Of a stretch of 64,000 bases of DNA, positions 7,706 through 18,295 are shown in pieces. Both the position numbers and the translations under genes were made by a program. Source of the DNA: Rhizobium sp. ASV20 (GTDB lineage: Bacteria; Pseudomonadota; Alphaproteobacteria; Rhizobiales; Rhizobiaceae); contig NZ_JAELTU010000019.1 in NCBI RefSeq assembly GCF_016429015.1, positions 1 through 64,000 of the forward strand. Direction: 5' to 3'. Numbering within the stretch: the stretch's first letter is position 1; every line of letters starts with the position of its first letter. The notes under the pieces are model-generated. The model made no database searches. It had not been told where the DNA came from and saw only the letters and a program-made list of their open reading frames with translations.

Positions 7706-8365
7706 TCAGACCGGCTCTTTGCCGCGGGTTGTCTGCATGGCCTTGTAGGCGGCGCGTGACTGGCAGCGTTCGATCCAGGCTTTCACCGCAGGGTGGCCGT
7801 CGAAGAGCTCTTGTTCCGTCTGGGCGTAGCGCAGCACTTCCGCAAGATTGAGGTCGGCAACGGTGAAACGGCCACCGACAAGATACTCCTGATTTTGCAG
7901 ATGCTTTTCCAAGACGGCGAGCGGCCGCTTCAGCGAGCGGCAGGCAACGGCGATCCCGGCTTTACCCGGTTCGCTATTCTCCTGCGCATTGTCATAGATA
8001 CGCACGATCGCAACGCTGTGCGGCTCGACTTCGTTTGCGGCCCACATGGTCCACATCGTCATCACCCCTTCCTCATCGACCGTCATGCCTGCAAGTGGAC
8101 CGCCATATTTGCGCGCGAGGTAGAGGTTGATGGCGAGCGATTCATGCAGGATGAGATCGCCGTCCTTGATGCAGGGGATCATGCCCATCGGATTGACGCT
8201 CAGAAACTCCGGTGACAACGTATTGATCGGTGCATCGGCGGCGAGCGGATTGGCGAGACGGCTGCCCTGGATGACGGGCACGGATTTGAATGCGATGCCG
8301 AGCTCCTCCGCCATCCAGTAATTGCGCGAAGCGCGCGAGCGATAGACACCGTAGATCGTCAGCAT
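7706..8365 (-). CDS. glutathione S-transferase family protein
   Basis: A second GST-fold protein (219 residues), not close to the first one. The N-terminal domain starts [20 protein letters not shown], with serine/arginine rather than cysteine near the active site, then [14 protein letters not shown] and [16 protein letters not shown] for glutathione binding. The C-terminal helical domain ends with [18 protein letters not shown] and the common AYKAM tail. The ATG at 8365 is chosen because it starts exactly at the first beta strand; an open frame extends 53 codons further upstream but does not look coding. Transcribed alone, convergent with the LysR gene. Confidence 0.85.
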   Translation of the reverse strand: MLTIYGVYRSRASRNYWMAEELGIAFKSVPVIQGSRLANPLAADAPINTLSPEFLSVNPMGMIPCIKDGDLILHESLAINLYLARKYGGPLAGMTVDEEGVMTMWTMWAANEVEPHSVAIVRIYDNAQENSEPGKAGIAVACRSLKRPLAVLEKHLQNQEYLVGGRFTVADLNLAEVLRYAQTEQELFDGHPAVKAWIERCQSRAAYKAMQTTRGKEPV

Positions 8366-8669
8366 GTGAGGTCTCCCAGATTCGAGTCGGCGCGACATTA
8401 TTAGGCGGGTCGTGGGAGCAAAAGGCCCTGCCGCTGATATCTGCGATGAAAGTGTGTGATGGATGGCGGTGCCGCACGCTCCCCAAGCACGAAAACATCT
8501 GTCAACCGCCCGAAATCTTTGCAAATCATGCTGCGGAGGCTTAGCCTTCGTTCAGAAATTAGCGGAGCTGCATGCTACCGTCCAATCACGGCTTTCGTCG
8601 GATGCGGTAGGAGGCATCCGGTGAAATGCTTATGGGCAATCGGTGACTGCGATCTCGGGAGGAGAGCAG
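8366..8669. other. 304-base intergenic region upstream of the oxidoreductase
   Basis: Divergent promoter region between the GST and the ferredoxin oxidoreductase. It holds a short hairpin, CGGATGC (8599-8605) with GCATCCG (8614-8620), about 50 bases before the oxidoreductase start, and a small AGGCT/AGCCT dyad at 8537-8547. I see no convincing open frame, terminator or known riboswitch. Confidence 0.4.
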
Positions 8670-11600
8670 ATGCTTGCGACCGGCGTTTCGCTAGACGACA
8701 AATATACGGCAGAAGAAGGCCGCGTTTTCATGACGGGCCTGCAGGCGCTGGTGCGGCTGCCCATGACCCAGATGCGGCGCGACCGCGCTGCCGGGCTCAA
8801 CACAGCAGCCTTCATTTCCGGTTATCGCGGCTCACCGCTCGGCGGTTACGACCAGCAGCTTTTGAAGGCGCAGACCTATCTCGACGCGCATGACGTCACC
8901 TTCCAGCCGGGTATCAACGAGGATCTAGCCGCAACGGCGGTTTGGGGCTCGCAGCAGGTGGGCCTTTCGCCCGGCGCTCGCAAGGATGGCGTGCTCGGCA
9001 TCTGGTACGGCAAAGGCCCCGGTGTCGACCGTTCCGGCGATGTGCTGAAGCACGGCAATGCCGCCGGCACCTCCAGGCATGGCGGCGTCCTCTGCTTTGC
9101 CGGTGACGATCACTCCGCCAAATCCTCGACCATTCCGCACCAGACCGACCACGAATTCATGTCGGCGGTCATGCCGGTCATCTATCCCTCTTCTATTCAC
9201 GAATTTCTTGAATACGGTCTGCTCGGCATCGCCATGTCGCGCTATTCCGGCTGCTGGGTCGGCATGAAATTCATCGCCGATACGGTCGAGACGACGGCAG
9301 CCGTCGATCTCTCCGGCGAAAGGCGGCAGTTCGTGCTGCCAACCGATTTCGAACTGCCCCCCGGAGGCCTCAATCTCCGCTGGCCCGATCCGCCCCTGAT
9401 GCAGGATGACCGGCTGCAGAACTACAAGGCCTATGCCGCCATTGCCTTCGCTCGCGCCAATCGCGTCGACGAAGTCACCCACGACGTTCCCAATGCCCGC
9501 TTCGGCATCATCTCATCCGGCAAGGCGTATGAGGATGTACTGCAGGCGCTGCGCGAACTCGAAATCGGCCCCAAGGAAATGGCTGCGATCGGCCTGCGCA
9601 TTTTGAAGGTGCGCATGCCGTGGCCGCTGGAGCCGGAGGCAGTCCGGCACTTCTCCGAAGGGCTGGACGAGGTGCTGGTGGTCGAAGAGCGGCGCGAAAT
9701 CATCGAAAACCAGATCAAGCAGCAGCTGTTCAACTGGCGCTCCGATGTGCGCCCGCGCATCGTCGGCAAGTTCGACGAGCACGACAAACCATATCTGAGC
9801 CTGTCTTCTGCGTTGACCGTCGGTGCCGTTGCCAGGGCGATCGCCGGGCGCATCGTCAAGCTCGATCTCGACCGCGGGCTGCATGACCGCATCGCTGCCA
9901 AACTCGCCTATCTAGCCGAGCGCGGCCAGATCAGCCGCAGCCATGTCGCGCCGCTGAACCGCACGCCGTTCTTCTGTTCCGGCTGCCCTCACAATACGTC
10001 GACCCGCGTTCCCGAAGGCAGTCGCGCCGCCGCCGGCATCGGTTGCCACTATATGGTCACCTGGATGGATCGCAGCACCGAGACCTTCACGCAGATGGGC
10101 GGCGAAGGCGTGCCGTGGACGGCGATTGCCCGTTACACCGACGAAAAGCATATGTTCGTCAATCTCGGCGACGGCACCTATTTCCACTCCGGCATTCTCG
10201 CCGTCCGGCAGTCCGTCGCCGCCAAGGTCAACGTCACCTACAAGCTGCTCTACAACGATGCCGTCGCCATGACCGGTGGCCAGCAGATCGACGGGCATCT
10301 TACGCCGCAGCTGGTGACGAAGCAGCTGCATGACGAGGGCGTCAAGCCGATCTACCTGCTGTCCGATAATCCGGATGCCTGCAGCGCCTCCGAGCTGGCG
10401 CCCGGCGTCAAGGTGCTGCATCGCGACCATATCGATCAGGTGATGCTGACCTTGCGCGAGACCGAAGGTTGTTCGGCGATCGTCTATGTCCAGACCTGTG
10501 CGGCCGAGAAGCGCCGTCGCCGCAGCCGCGGGCTGATGGAAGATCCGGCCAAGCGCGTTTTTATCAACAAGGCGGTCTGCGAGGGTTGTGGAGACTGCTC
10601 GGTTCAATCCAATTGCATTTCCGTCGAGCCGCTGGAGACCGAATTCGGCCGCAAGCGCCAGATCAACCAATCGAGCTGCAACAAGGATTTCTCCTGCGTC
10701 AAAGGCTTCTGTCCGTCGTTCGTGACCGTTCACGGCGGCAAGCGTCGCAAGCGGAAGGCCCGTGCGCCGGCCGATATCCAGCTGCCTCTGCCTGAAATTC
10801 CCGTCATCGTCGACCGCCCCTGGAATATCGCAATTGCCGGCGTCGGCGGCACCGGGATCCTGACGGTCGGCGCCATTCTTGGCATGGCCGCGCATCTCGA
10901 CGGCAAGGTGCCGATGATCCTCGACATGGCCGGCCTTGCCCAGAAGGGCGGCGCCGTCATGAGCCATCTGCGCATCGGCCTAAACGAGGGCGACGTCACC
11001 TCATCGAGGATCGTCAACGGCGGCGCCGATCTCTTGTTTGCCGCAGACGAGGTGGTCGGTGCCTCCAAGGATGCGATCACGCTCTGCTCGGAGACCCGCA
11101 CCACGGCCATCGTCAATACCGGCCTGATGCCGGTTGCCGATTTCGTGCGCAATCGCGATTTCGATTTCAAGGCCGGCTCGATCCAGCACACGATTGCGAA
11201 GGCTGTGAGCGACAAATCCGTCTTCCTCGATTTCAATCGCATCGCGACCGAGCTGACCGGCGATGCTATCTCGACCAATATTCTATTGACCGGTTTTGCC
11301 TGGCAGCGCGGCCTGCTGCCGCTGTCGCTGGAGGCGATCGAGAAAGCGATTGAGCTCAATGGCGTCGCCGTCAAGGCGAGCCTTGCCGCCTTCTCCTGGG
11401 GACGTCTTCTTGCGCACGATCCCCAGTCCGTGCAGGCTATGATCGCCGAGCCGGAAGCTGGCAAGACGCTGACGGACATGAGCCTCGAAGATCTCATCAA
11501 GCACCGCAAGGCGTATCTGACTGCCTATCAGGACGGTGCGCTCGCCGAACGCTATGGCCGCTTCGTGGCCCATGCCAATGCTCTGGCAATCAGGGAGCGG

Positions 11601-12143
11601 CTTTCCGACAAAGTGCCCTTTGCCGTCGCTGTCACCTATGCGCGTATTCTGGCATATAAGGATGAGTACGAGGTCGCCCGGCTTCTCACTGATCCTTCCT
11701 TCGAAGCGCAGCTGCGGGAAGAGATGGAGGGCGATTTCAAGCTGGCCTTCAATCTTGCGCCGCCGATCTTGGGCGGGAAGGATCCGAATGGCCGACCGAA
11801 GAAGCGCGAATTCGGGGCCTGGATCCTGCCGTTGTTGCGCGCGCTGGCGCGAATGAAACGACTGCGCGGCACCGCTTTCGATCCCTTCGGCTACATGGCG
11901 GAACGCCGATTGGAACGCCGCATGATCGCTGAATATGAAGGAATTGCTGGGCGTGTGCTCGCGGGCCTGCGCCACGACAACGAAGCCGAGGCCCTCGCCA
12001 TTCTCTCCCTGTTTGACGAGATAAGAGGCTTTGGTCCGGTCAAGCACAAAGCCATTGAGACGATCATGACGAAGATTGCCGACAGGATGAAAGCCTATGA
12101 GGCGGCGTCGGAGACGCCGCAGGTGTCGGCCAATGCCGCATGA
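8670..12143 (+). CDS. indolepyruvate:ferredoxin oxidoreductase, fused alpha-gamma-type subunits
   Basis: Large cytoplasmic enzyme (1157 residues) that would oxidatively decarboxylate aryl or branched 2-oxoacids to acyl-CoA with thiamine diphosphate, passing electrons to ferredoxin. Order of parts: oxoacid-binding and thiamine domains with GYRGSPLGGYD near the start; CSGCPHNTSTRVPEGS near residue 437 and NLGDGTYFHSG after it; an Fe-S motif CEGCGDCSVQSNC near 637; a gamma-subunit domain starting GVGGTGILTVG near 724; and a C-terminal helical extension typical of the fused proteobacterial form. The ATG at 8670 is preceded by GGAGGAG at good distance; an in-frame start at 8643 has none. It lies 86 bases before the leucine operon on the same strand. 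Confidence 0.9.
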   Translation: MLATGVSLDDKYTAEEGRVFMTGLQALVRLPMTQMRRDRAAGLNTAAFISGYRGSPLGGYDQQLLKAQTYLDAHDVTFQPGINEDLAATAVWGSQQVGLSPGARKDGVLGIWYGKGPGVDRSGDVLKHGNAAGTSRHGGVLCFAGDDHSAKSSTIPHQTDHEFMSAVMPVIYPSSIHEFLEYGLLGIAMSRYSGCWVGMKFIADTVETTAAVDLSGERRQFVLPTDFELPPGGLNLRWPDPPLMQDDRLQNYKAYAAIAFARANRVDEVTHDVPNARFGIISSGKAYEDVLQALRELEIGPKEMAAIGLRILKVRMPWPLEPEAVRHFSEGLDEVLVVEERREIIENQIKQQLFNWRSDVRPRIVGKFDEHDKPYLSLSSALTVGAVARAIAGRIVKLDLDRGLHDRIAAKLAYLAERGQISRSHVAPLNRTPFFCSGCPHNTSTRVPEGSRAAAGIGCHYMVTWMDRSTETFTQMGGEGVPWTAIARYTDEKHMFVNLGDGTYFHSGILAVRQSVAAKVNVTYKLLYNDAVAMTGGQQIDGHLTPQLVTKQLHDEGVKPIYLLSDNPDACSASELAPGVKVLHRDHIDQVMLTLRETEGCSAIVYVQTCAAEKRRRRSRGLMEDPAKRVFINKAVCEGCGDCSVQSNCISVEPLETEFGRKRQINQSSCNKDFSCVKGFCPSFVTVHGGKRRKRKARAPADIQLPLPEIPVIVDRPWNIAIAGVGGTGILTVGAILGMAAHLDGKVPMILDMAGLAQKGGAVMSHLRIGLNEGDVTSSRIVNGGADLLFAADEVVGASKDAITLCSETRTTAIVNTGLMPVADFVRNRDFDFKAGSIQHTIAKAVSDKSVFLDFNRIATELTGDAISTNILLTGFAWQRGLLPLSLEAIEKAIELNGVAVKASLAAFSWGRLLAHDPQSVQAMIAEPEAGKTLTDMSLEDLIKHRKAYLTAYQDGALAERYGRFVAHANALAIRERLSDKVPFAVAVTYARILAYKDEYEVARLLTDPSFEAQLREEMEGDFKLAFNLAPPILGGKDPNGRPKKREFGAWILPLLRALARMKRLRGTAFDPFGYMAERRLERRMIAEYEGIAGRVLAGLRHDNEAEALAILSLFDEIRGFGPVKHKAIETIMTKIADRMKAYEAASETPQVSANAA

Positions 12144-12229
12144 CGGCTAAGGCAGACGCTTGAAGCGGGCATAAAGAGATATACGTTGACAAGGATCGGA
12201 CGTTTGAGACGGTCGGGAGGAGAAGCAGG

Positions 12230-13393
12230 ATGTTCGAAGGGGGATTGAATTTCGCGCTGGGCGAGGACATCGACGCATTGCGCGAGCAGGTGCGTCGGTT
12301 CGCGGCCAACCGCATCGCGCCGTTTGCCGACGAGATCGATCGCAACAACAGTTTCCCGATGCATCTTTGGCGGGAGATGGGTGATCTCGGTGTGCTGGGG
12401 ATCACCGTCGACGAAGCGCTCGGCGGGGCAGGGCTCGGCTATCTTGCCCATACGGTTGCCATGGAGGAAATCAGCCGTGCATCCGCTTCCGTCGGCCTCA
12501 GCTACGGCGCCCATTCCAACCTTTGCGTCAACCAGATCCATCGCAACGGCACGACGGCCCAAAAGGAGCGCTACCTGCCGAAGCTGATTTCGGGCGAGCA
12601 TGTGGGGGCGCTGGCCATGTCCGAACCCGGCGCCGGTTCCGACGTTGTCTCCATGAAGCTTCATGCTGAAAAGCGCGGCCATCACTATGTGCTGAACGGC
12701 AGCAAGATGTGGATCACCAACGGCCCGGATGCCGATGTCCTCGTTGTCTATGCCAAGACTTCGCCGGATGCCGGCCCGCGCGGCATTACGGCCTTTCTTA
12801 TTGAAAAGGGTTTCAAGGGGTTTTCCGTCGGCCAGAAGCTCGACAAGCTTGGCATGCGCGGCTCCAACACGTCGGAGCTGATCTTCACGGATTGCGAAGT
12901 GCCGGAAGAGAATATTCTGGGGCAAGCCGATGGCGGCGTTCGCGTGCTGATGTCGGGCCTCGACTATGAGCGCGTCGTGCTCTCGGGCGGCCCTGTCGGT
13001 ATCATGGCCGCCTGCATGGATGTGGTTTTGCCTTATGTGCACGAGCGCAAGCAGTTCGGCCAGTCGATCGGCGAGTTCCAGCTGATGCAGGGCAAGCTGG
13101 CCGACATGTACGTGACGATGAATGCGTCGCGCGCCTATGTCTATGCGGTGGCGGCGGCCTGCGATCGCGGCGAGACGACCCGCAAGGATGCGGCCGGCTG
13201 CATTCTCTATTCCGCCGAGAAGGCGACGGCGCTGGCGCTCGAATGCATCCAGGCGCTTGGCGGCAATGGCTACACCAATGATTATCCCGCCGGACGGCTG
13301 CTGCGCGACGCCAAGCTTTACGAGATCGGCGCCGGCACGTCGGAAATCCGGCGTATGCTGATCGGCCGCGAGTTGTTCGGCGAGACGGCCTGA
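12230..13393 (+). CDS. ivd: isovaleryl-CoA dehydrogenase
   Basis: FAD-dependent oxidation of isovaleryl-CoA to 3-methylcrotonyl-CoA, the third step of leucine breakdown, with electrons going to electron-transfer flavoprotein. The acyl-CoA dehydrogenase fold of 387 residues shows [16 protein letters not shown] and [18 protein letters not shown] for FAD binding and a C-terminal [18 protein letters not shown]. The catalytic glutamate is in [13 protein letters not shown], the position used by isovaleryl-CoA dehydrogenases rather than the C-terminal one of most family members, which makes the substrate call strong. GGGAGGAG precedes the ATG. First gene of the liu-type operon. Confidence 0.93.
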   Translation: MFEGGLNFALGEDIDALREQVRRFAANRIAPFADEIDRNNSFPMHLWREMGDLGVLGITVDEALGGAGLGYLAHTVAMEEISRASASVGLSYGAHSNLCVNQIHRNGTTAQKERYLPKLISGEHVGALAMSEPGAGSDVVSMKLHAEKRGHHYVLNGSKMWITNGPDADVLVVYAKTSPDAGPRGITAFLIEKGFKGFSVGQKLDKLGMRGSNTSELIFTDCEVPEENILGQADGGVRVLMSGLDYERVVLSGGPVGIMAACMDVVLPYVHERKQFGQSIGEFQLMQGKLADMYVTMNASRAYVYAVAAACDRGETTRKDAAGCILYSAEKATALALECIQALGGNGYTNDYPAGRLLRDAKLYEIGAGTSEIRRMLIGRELFGETA

Positions 13394-13429
13394 TTTCGAA
13401 TTCCATTTTACTCGATCGAGTGAGGCCGC

Positions 13430-15037
13430 ATGACCGTCCTGAAATCAGAGATATCGACGCATTCCGATCGCTTCCGCGACAACCGCGCGGCGTTGCTGGA
13501 GGCGATCGGGGTCGCCGAGGCTGCGGCGTCGAAAGCGGCGGAAGGCGGCGGGGCACAGGCGCGTGAACGGCATGTGAGCCGCGGCAAGATGTTGCCGCGC
13601 GATCGCGTTGCCGGCCTGATCGATCCCGCCACGGCGTTTCTGGAAATCGGCGCGACGGCGGCCCATGGAATGCATGGCGACGATGCACCGGGCGCCGGCC
13701 TGATCGCCGGCATCGGCCGCGTTTCGGGCCGCGATTGCATGATCGTCTGCAACGATGCCACAGTCAAAGGTGGCACCTATTATCCGATCACGGTGAAGAA
13801 GCATCTGCGGGCGCAGGAGATTGCGGCCGAGAACAATCTCCCTTGCATCTATCTGGTCGATTCCGGCGGCGCCAATTTGCCGAACCAGGACGAGGTGTTT
13901 CCGGATCGCGATCACTTCGGCCGCATCTTCTACAATCAGGCCAACATGTCGGCATCAGGCATTCCGCAGATCGCCGTCGTCATGGGATCCTGCACGGCAG
14001 GCGGTGCCTATGTGCCTGCCATGTCGGATGAAACCATTATCGTCGAAAAGCAGGGAACGATCTTTCTCGCCGGGCCGCCGCTGGTCAAGGCAGCGACGGG
14101 GGAGGTGGTCTCGGCCGAGGATCTCGGCGGCGGCGATGTCCATACGCGCCTTTCCGGCGTCGCCGATCATCTGGCGCGTGATGATGCCCATGCTCTTGCG
14201 CTGGCCCGGCAGGCAGTCGCCAATCTCAATCGTCGCAGGCCCGAGGGTGTCGAGCTTCGCACGCCGGAAGCGCCGCTCTACGATCCCGAGGAAATCCTGG
14301 GCATCGTCCCGTCCGACCTGCGCACGCCCTATGATGTGCGCGAGGTCATCGCCCGCATGGTGGATGGCTCCCGCCTCGATGAGTTCAAGGCGCGCTACGG
14401 CACGACGCTGGTTTGCGGCTTCGCCCACATCCACGGCATTCCCGTCGGGATCATCGCCAACAACGGCGTGCTGTTCTCGGAGTCGGCGCTGAAGGGTGCG
14501 CATTTCGTCGAGCTCTGCTCGCAGCGCAAGATTCCGCTGGTCTTCCTGCAGAATATCACCGGCTTCATGGTCGGCCGCAAATATGAGACCGAGGGCATCG
14601 CCAAGAACGGCGCCAAGCTGGTGACGGCTGTAGCCACCACCAAGGTTCCGAAAGTCACCATGCTGATCGGCGGTTCTTTCGGTGCCGGCAATTACGGCAT
14701 GGCCGGCCGTGCCTATTCGCCGCGCTTCCTTTGGACCTGGCCCAACAGCCGTATCTCCGTCATGGGCGGCGAGCAGGCGGCGGGCGTGCTCGCCACGGTG
14801 CGCGGCGAGGCGCTGGCTCGCGCCGGAAAGCCCTGGACGAAGGAGGAGGAGGCCGGCTTCAAGGCGCCGACGCTCAAGATGTTCGAGACCCAGAGCCATC
14901 CTCTCTACGCTTCGGCCCGCCTCTGGGACGATGGCATCATCGACCCGCGAAAGAGCCGAGACGTGCTGGCTCTTTCGCTTTCAGCAGCACTCAACGCGCC
15001 GATCGAAGACACGCGCTTCGGTCTGTTCAGGATGTGA
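13430..15037 (+). CDS. mccB: methylcrotonoyl-CoA carboxylase beta (carboxyltransferase) subunit
   Basis: Transfers the carboxyl group from biotin to 3-methylcrotonyl-CoA, forming 3-methylglutaconyl-CoA, together with the biotin-carrying subunit at 15441. The 535-residue protein has the two crotonase-like carboxyltransferase halves: [21 protein letters not shown] and [17 protein letters not shown] in the N half, [18 protein letters not shown] and [18 protein letters not shown] in the C half. The oxyanion-hole glycines are present and the length matches known MCC beta. It follows ivd by 36 bases and precedes a RidA gene by 10 bases, so it is cotranscribed. Confidence 0.94.
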   Translation: MTVLKSEISTHSDRFRDNRAALLEAIGVAEAAASKAAEGGGAQARERHVSRGKMLPRDRVAGLIDPATAFLEIGATAAHGMHGDDAPGAGLIAGIGRVSGRDCMIVCNDATVKGGTYYPITVKKHLRAQEIAAENNLPCIYLVDSGGANLPNQDEVFPDRDHFGRIFYNQANMSASGIPQIAVVMGSCTAGGAYVPAMSDETIIVEKQGTIFLAGPPLVKAATGEVVSAEDLGGGDVHTRLSGVADHLARDDAHALALARQAVANLNRRRPEGVELRTPEAPLYDPEEILGIVPSDLRTPYDVREVIARMVDGSRLDEFKARYGTTLVCGFAHIHGIPVGIIANNGVLFSESALKGAHFVELCSQRKIPLVFLQNITGFMVGRKYETEGIAKNGAKLVTAVATTKVPKVTMLIGGSFGAGNYGMAGRAYSPRFLWTWPNSRISVMGGEQAAGVLATVRGEALARAGKPWTKEEEAGFKAPTLKMFETQSHPLYASARLWDDGIIDPRKSRDVLALSLSAALNAPIEDTRFGLFRM

Positions 15038-15047
15038 GGAGATAGAG

Positions 15048-15431
15048 ATGAAACGCGATGCCATCAATGCTAAGAATGCGCCGCAGCCGCGCGGCGGTTA
15101 TGCGCAGGCGGTAAAGCTCGAGAATTTCGAGCGATTGCTGTTTGTCAGCGGCCAGGTTCCGCTGACATCGGACGATGTCCTTCCAGAGGGGTTCAAGGCG
15201 CAGGCGCGCCAGGCTTGGCTCAACGTCGACGCCCAATTGAAGGCTGCCGGTATGAGCAAGGCGGACATCGTCAAGGTCACTGTGTTTCTCGCCGACCGGC
15301 ACCATACGATGGAAAACCGCGAGATCCGTGCCGAATATCTGGGGACGCTCGCGCCAGCCATGACGGTGGTGATTGCCGGCATTTTCGACACCGCCTGGCT
15401 GCTCGAAGTCGAAGTCATTGCCGCGCAATAG
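15048..15431 (+). CDS. RidA family reactive-intermediate deaminase
   Basis: A 127-residue YjgF/YER057c/UK114 fold protein. RidA enzymes hydrolyse reactive enamine/imine intermediates formed by pyridoxal-phosphate enzymes. Family signatures are GGYAQAVKL, RLLFVSGQVP, VFLADRHHTMENREIRAEYLG and the terminal LLEVEVIAAQ. The conserved arginine of archetypal RidA (usually in ARxxVEV near the end) is not evident here, so the catalytic subgroup is uncertain. It sits between mccB and mccA, 10 bases after the former and 9 before the latter, with AGGAGATAG as ribosome site. That position suggests a role tied to leucine catabolism. Confidence 0.87.
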   Translation: MKRDAINAKNAPQPRGGYAQAVKLENFERLLFVSGQVPLTSDDVLPEGFKAQARQAWLNVDAQLKAAGMSKADIVKVTVFLADRHHTMENREIRAEYLGTLAPAMTVVIAGIFDTAWLLEVEVIAAQ

Positions 15432-15440
15432 GATTTGCCG

Positions 15441-17429
15441 ATGTTCTCGAAGATACTGATCGCCAATCGCGGTGAAATCGCCTGCCGTGTCATCCACACC
15501 GCAAGGCGCCTGGGTATCCGCACGGTCGCTGTCTATTCCGACGCCGATCGGGATGCCTTGCACGTGGCGCTGGCCGATGAGGCTGTTCACATCGGCCCGG
15601 CGGCTGCGAGCGAGAGCTATCTTTCGAAAGAGAAGATTATTGCGGCGGCAAAGCGCACAGGCGCGGAAGCCATCCATCCCGGCTACGGCTTTCTCTCTGA
15701 AAACGCGGGCTTTGCCGAAGCTGTCGAGGCCGCAGGCCTTGTCTTCATTGGCCCGTCGCCGGCCTCGATCCGGGCCATGGGGCTCAAGGATGCCGCCAAG
15801 GCGCTGATGGAGCGCGCCGGAGTCCCCGTCGTGCCCGGCTATCACGGCGATGGGCAGGAACCCGGCTTTCTCGCCGAGCAGGCCGATGGCATCGGCTTTC
15901 CCGTCCTCATCAAGGCGCGAGCGGGTGGTGGCGGCAAGGGCATGCGCCGCGTCGACCGGCGGGAGGATTTTGCCGCCTCGCTGGAAGCGGCAAAACGTGA
16001 AGCGAAATCTGCCTTTGGCGACGATGCCGTGCTGATCGAGAAATACCTGATCAAGCCACGCCATATCGAGATCCAGGTTTTCGGCGACAGTCACGGCAAT
16101 GCCGTGCACCTCTTCGAGCGCGATTGCTCGCTGCAGCGCCGGCACCAGAAGGTGATCGAGGAGGCGCCGGCTCCCGGCATGACCGAGGAGATGCGCAGCG
16201 CCATGGGCGAAGCGGCCGTTCGCGCCGCGCGCGCCATCGACTATCGCGGCGCCGGCACCGTCGAATTCATAGCCGACGTCTCAGACGGCCTGTCGCCGGA
16301 TCGCTTCTTCTTTATGGAGATGAATACCCGCCTGCAGGTCGAGCACCCCGTCACCGAGGCTATCGCCGGCGTCGACCTTGTCGAGTGGCAATTGCGGGTA
16401 GCGAGCGGCGAGCCGCTGCCGAAATCCCAGGACGAACTCGCCATAAACGGCTGGGCCTTTGAAGCCCGCATCTATGCGGAAGACCCCTCGCGCGGCTTCC
16501 TGCCGGCAACCGGCACGCTCTCGCGCTTACGCTTTCCCGTAGGTGATGCCCGCATCGATGCAGGCGTGCGCGAGGGGGACACCATCACCCCGCACTACGA
16601 TCCCTTGATCGCCAAATTGACGGTCCATGCGCCGGATCGTCAGTCGGCCCTTGCCAGGCTCACGCGCGGATTGGAGCAGACACAGGTTGCCGGAACCACC
16701 ACCAACCTCGATTTCCTCATCCGGCTCAGCCGCCAGCCGGATTTTGCCGCCGGTCATCCGGACACCGGGTTGATCGACCGGGACGTGGAGGTGCTGACCT
16801 CGGCGCGACAGCCCGACAATGGCGCTCTGGCTGTCGCCGCGATTGCCGAAGCAGGCGGTTTTGCTGACGTGGATGGTGACGACCCCTGGCTTTCGCTCGG
16901 GCCCTGGCAGCTTTGGGGCGAAGCGAGCCGTCCCGTTACGTTGCACCATGACAGCGGGCAGACCCATTGCCGCGTAACCGCAAGGGGACGTGCGCTTTTC
17001 AGCGTTGCGTTTGAGAGCGGCACCGTTCCGGTCCGGCTTTTGCCGGGAGACCGCGAGGCTCGCCGCGTCGAGATCGATGGCCACCAATCGAACGTTACCG
17101 TGTTCGAAGCATCGGACGGCACCACCCTGTTCATGGATGGGCAAACGCACCACTTCCATCGCCACGATCCGCTCGACGGCGGCGAAGAGGCGGCTGCCGG
17201 AGGCGATCGGCTGATCGCGCCGATGCCCGGCCTCGTCAAGATCGTCCGCGTCCGTGAGGGCGATGCGGTGGCGAAGGGCCAGGCGCTGATCGTCATGGAG
17301 GCCATGAAGATGGAGCTGACGCTGACGGCCATGCGCGACGGTGTCGTGGAAAGCCTGAATGTTGGCGAAGGGGATCAGACCAGCGAGAGCGCTGTCCTTC
17401 TGTCGCTTCGACCGGAGGATGCGGCATGA
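15441..17429 (+). CDS. mccA: methylcrotonoyl-CoA carboxylase alpha (biotin-carrying) subunit
   Basis: ATP-dependent carboxylation of biotin for methylcrotonyl-CoA carboxylase. Residues 1-450 form the biotin carboxylase: KILIANRGEIACRVI, the glycine-rich ATP lid KARAGGGGKGMR, FMEMNTRLQVEHPVTE and catalytic RNRLQ-type segments. A linker/BT domain follows, and the last 75 residues are the biotinyl carrier domain with VMEAMKMELTL, the lysine of AMKM being the biotin site. Length of 662 residues is normal. The ATG at 15441 is preferred over a TTG two codons upstream. The last codons overlap the HMG-CoA lyase start (ATGA), showing translational coupling. Confidence 0.95.
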   Translation: MFSKILIANRGEIACRVIHTARRLGIRTVAVYSDADRDALHVALADEAVHIGPAAASESYLSKEKIIAAAKRTGAEAIHPGYGFLSENAGFAEAVEAAGLVFIGPSPASIRAMGLKDAAKALMERAGVPVVPGYHGDGQEPGFLAEQADGIGFPVLIKARAGGGGKGMRRVDRREDFAASLEAAKREAKSAFGDDAVLIEKYLIKPRHIEIQVFGDSHGNAVHLFERDCSLQRRHQKVIEEAPAPGMTEEMRSAMGEAAVRAARAIDYRGAGTVEFIADVSDGLSPDRFFFMEMNTRLQVEHPVTEAIAGVDLVEWQLRVASGEPLPKSQDELAINGWAFEARIYAEDPSRGFLPATGTLSRLRFPVGDARIDAGVREGDTITPHYDPLIAKLTVHAPDRQSALARLTRGLEQTQVAGTTTNLDFLIRLSRQPDFAAGHPDTGLIDRDVEVLTSARQPDNGALAVAAIAEAGGFADVDGDDPWLSLGPWQLWGEASRPVTLHHDSGQTHCRVTARGRALFSVAFESGTVPVRLLPGDREARRVEIDGHQSNVTVFEASDGTTLFMDGQTHHFHRHDPLDGGEEAAAGGDRLIAPMPGLVKIVRVREGDAVAKGQALIVMEAMKMELTLTAMRDGVVESLNVGEGDQTSESAVLLSLRPEDAA

Positions 17430-18295
17430 CGCAGGAGCATTCGAACCGCGTCACCATCGTCGAGATGGCGCCGCGCGACGGTCTGCAGAACGAAAAGCTG
17501 CCGATCGATACCGCGCGCAAGATCGAACTGGTCAACCTGCTGTCCGATAGTGGCTTTGACCGTATCGAAGTCACCAGCTTCGTCAGCCCGAAATGGGTGC
17601 CGCAGCTCGCCGACGCTGCCGCGGTCATGGCCGGGATAGAGCGCAGACCCGGCGTGCGCTATGCGGCGCTGGCTCCCAACATGCAGGGTTTCGAGGCAGC
17701 GGTTGCGGCCGATGCTGATGAGGTGGCGATCTTTGCGTCGGCCTCGGAAACATTCTCGCAGCGCAACATCAATTGTTCGATTGCTGAAAGCATCGAGCGC
17801 TTCCGGCCGGTGGCAGCCGCAAGCCGTGATCGCGGCGTCCCGTTGCGCGGCTATGTCAGCTGCGTCGTCGAATGCCCTTATGAAGGAGCGGTGCCGCCGA
17901 AGAACGTCGTTGATGTCGCCTGGCAATTGCGGGCGCTCGGTTGCTATGAGATCAGCCTCGGCGACACGATCGGCAGGGGCTCTCCGGAGGCCGTGGATCG
18001 GATGCTTGCAGCCGTTCTGGGCGAACTTCCAGCCGCGGCTCTTGCCGGACATTTTCATGACACATCCGGCCGCGCGCTCGACAATATCGCCGTTGCCCTC
18101 GAGCGCGGCCTGCGCGTCTTCGATGCCGCCGCAGGCGGTCTCGGCGGCTGCCCTTTCGCCCCCGGTGCGAAGGGCAATGTCGATACCGTCGCGGTCCACG
18201 ACTATTTGACGGCACATGGCTATGAGACCGGCCTTGACGAGGAGAAGCTCACCCGTGCCGCCGCCTTTGCCCGCAGCCTCAGGAGTGCTTCATGA
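17426..18295 (+). CDS. mvaB: hydroxymethylglutaryl-CoA lyase
   Basis: Cleaves 3-hydroxy-3-methylglutaryl-CoA into acetyl-CoA and acetoacetate, the final step of leucine degradation. A TIM-barrel of the HMGL-like family: EMAPRDGLQNEKLPI binds the divalent metal and substrate at the N-terminus, HFHDTSGRALDN supplies metal-binding histidines, and GLGGCPFAPGAKGN is the active-site loop with its conserved cysteine. Length 289 is typical. Starts inside the mccA stop (ATGA overlap) and its own stop overlaps the next start the same way. I considered 4-hydroxy-2-oxovalerate aldolase, but the GGCPFAPGA loop is specific. Confidence 0.94.
   Translation: MTQEHSNRVTIVEMAPRDGLQNEKLPIDTARKIELVNLLSDSGFDRIEVTSFVSPKWVPQLADAAAVMAGIERRPGVRYAALAPNMQGFEAAVAADADEVAIFASASETFSQRNINCSIAESIERFRPVAAASRDRGVPLRGYVSCVVECPYEGAVPPKNVVDVAWQLRALGCYEISLGDTIGRGSPEAVDRMLAAVLGELPAAALAGHFHDTSGRALDNIAVALERGLRVFDAAAGGLGGCPFAPGAKGNVDTVAVHDYLTAHGYETGLDEEKLTRAAAFARSLRSAS

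Noticed and set aside
12144-12229. Possible promoter (TTGACA-like box) for the leucine operon
   Set aside because: The TTGAC at about 12186 has no matching -10 at suitable spacing before the start, so I did not list it.
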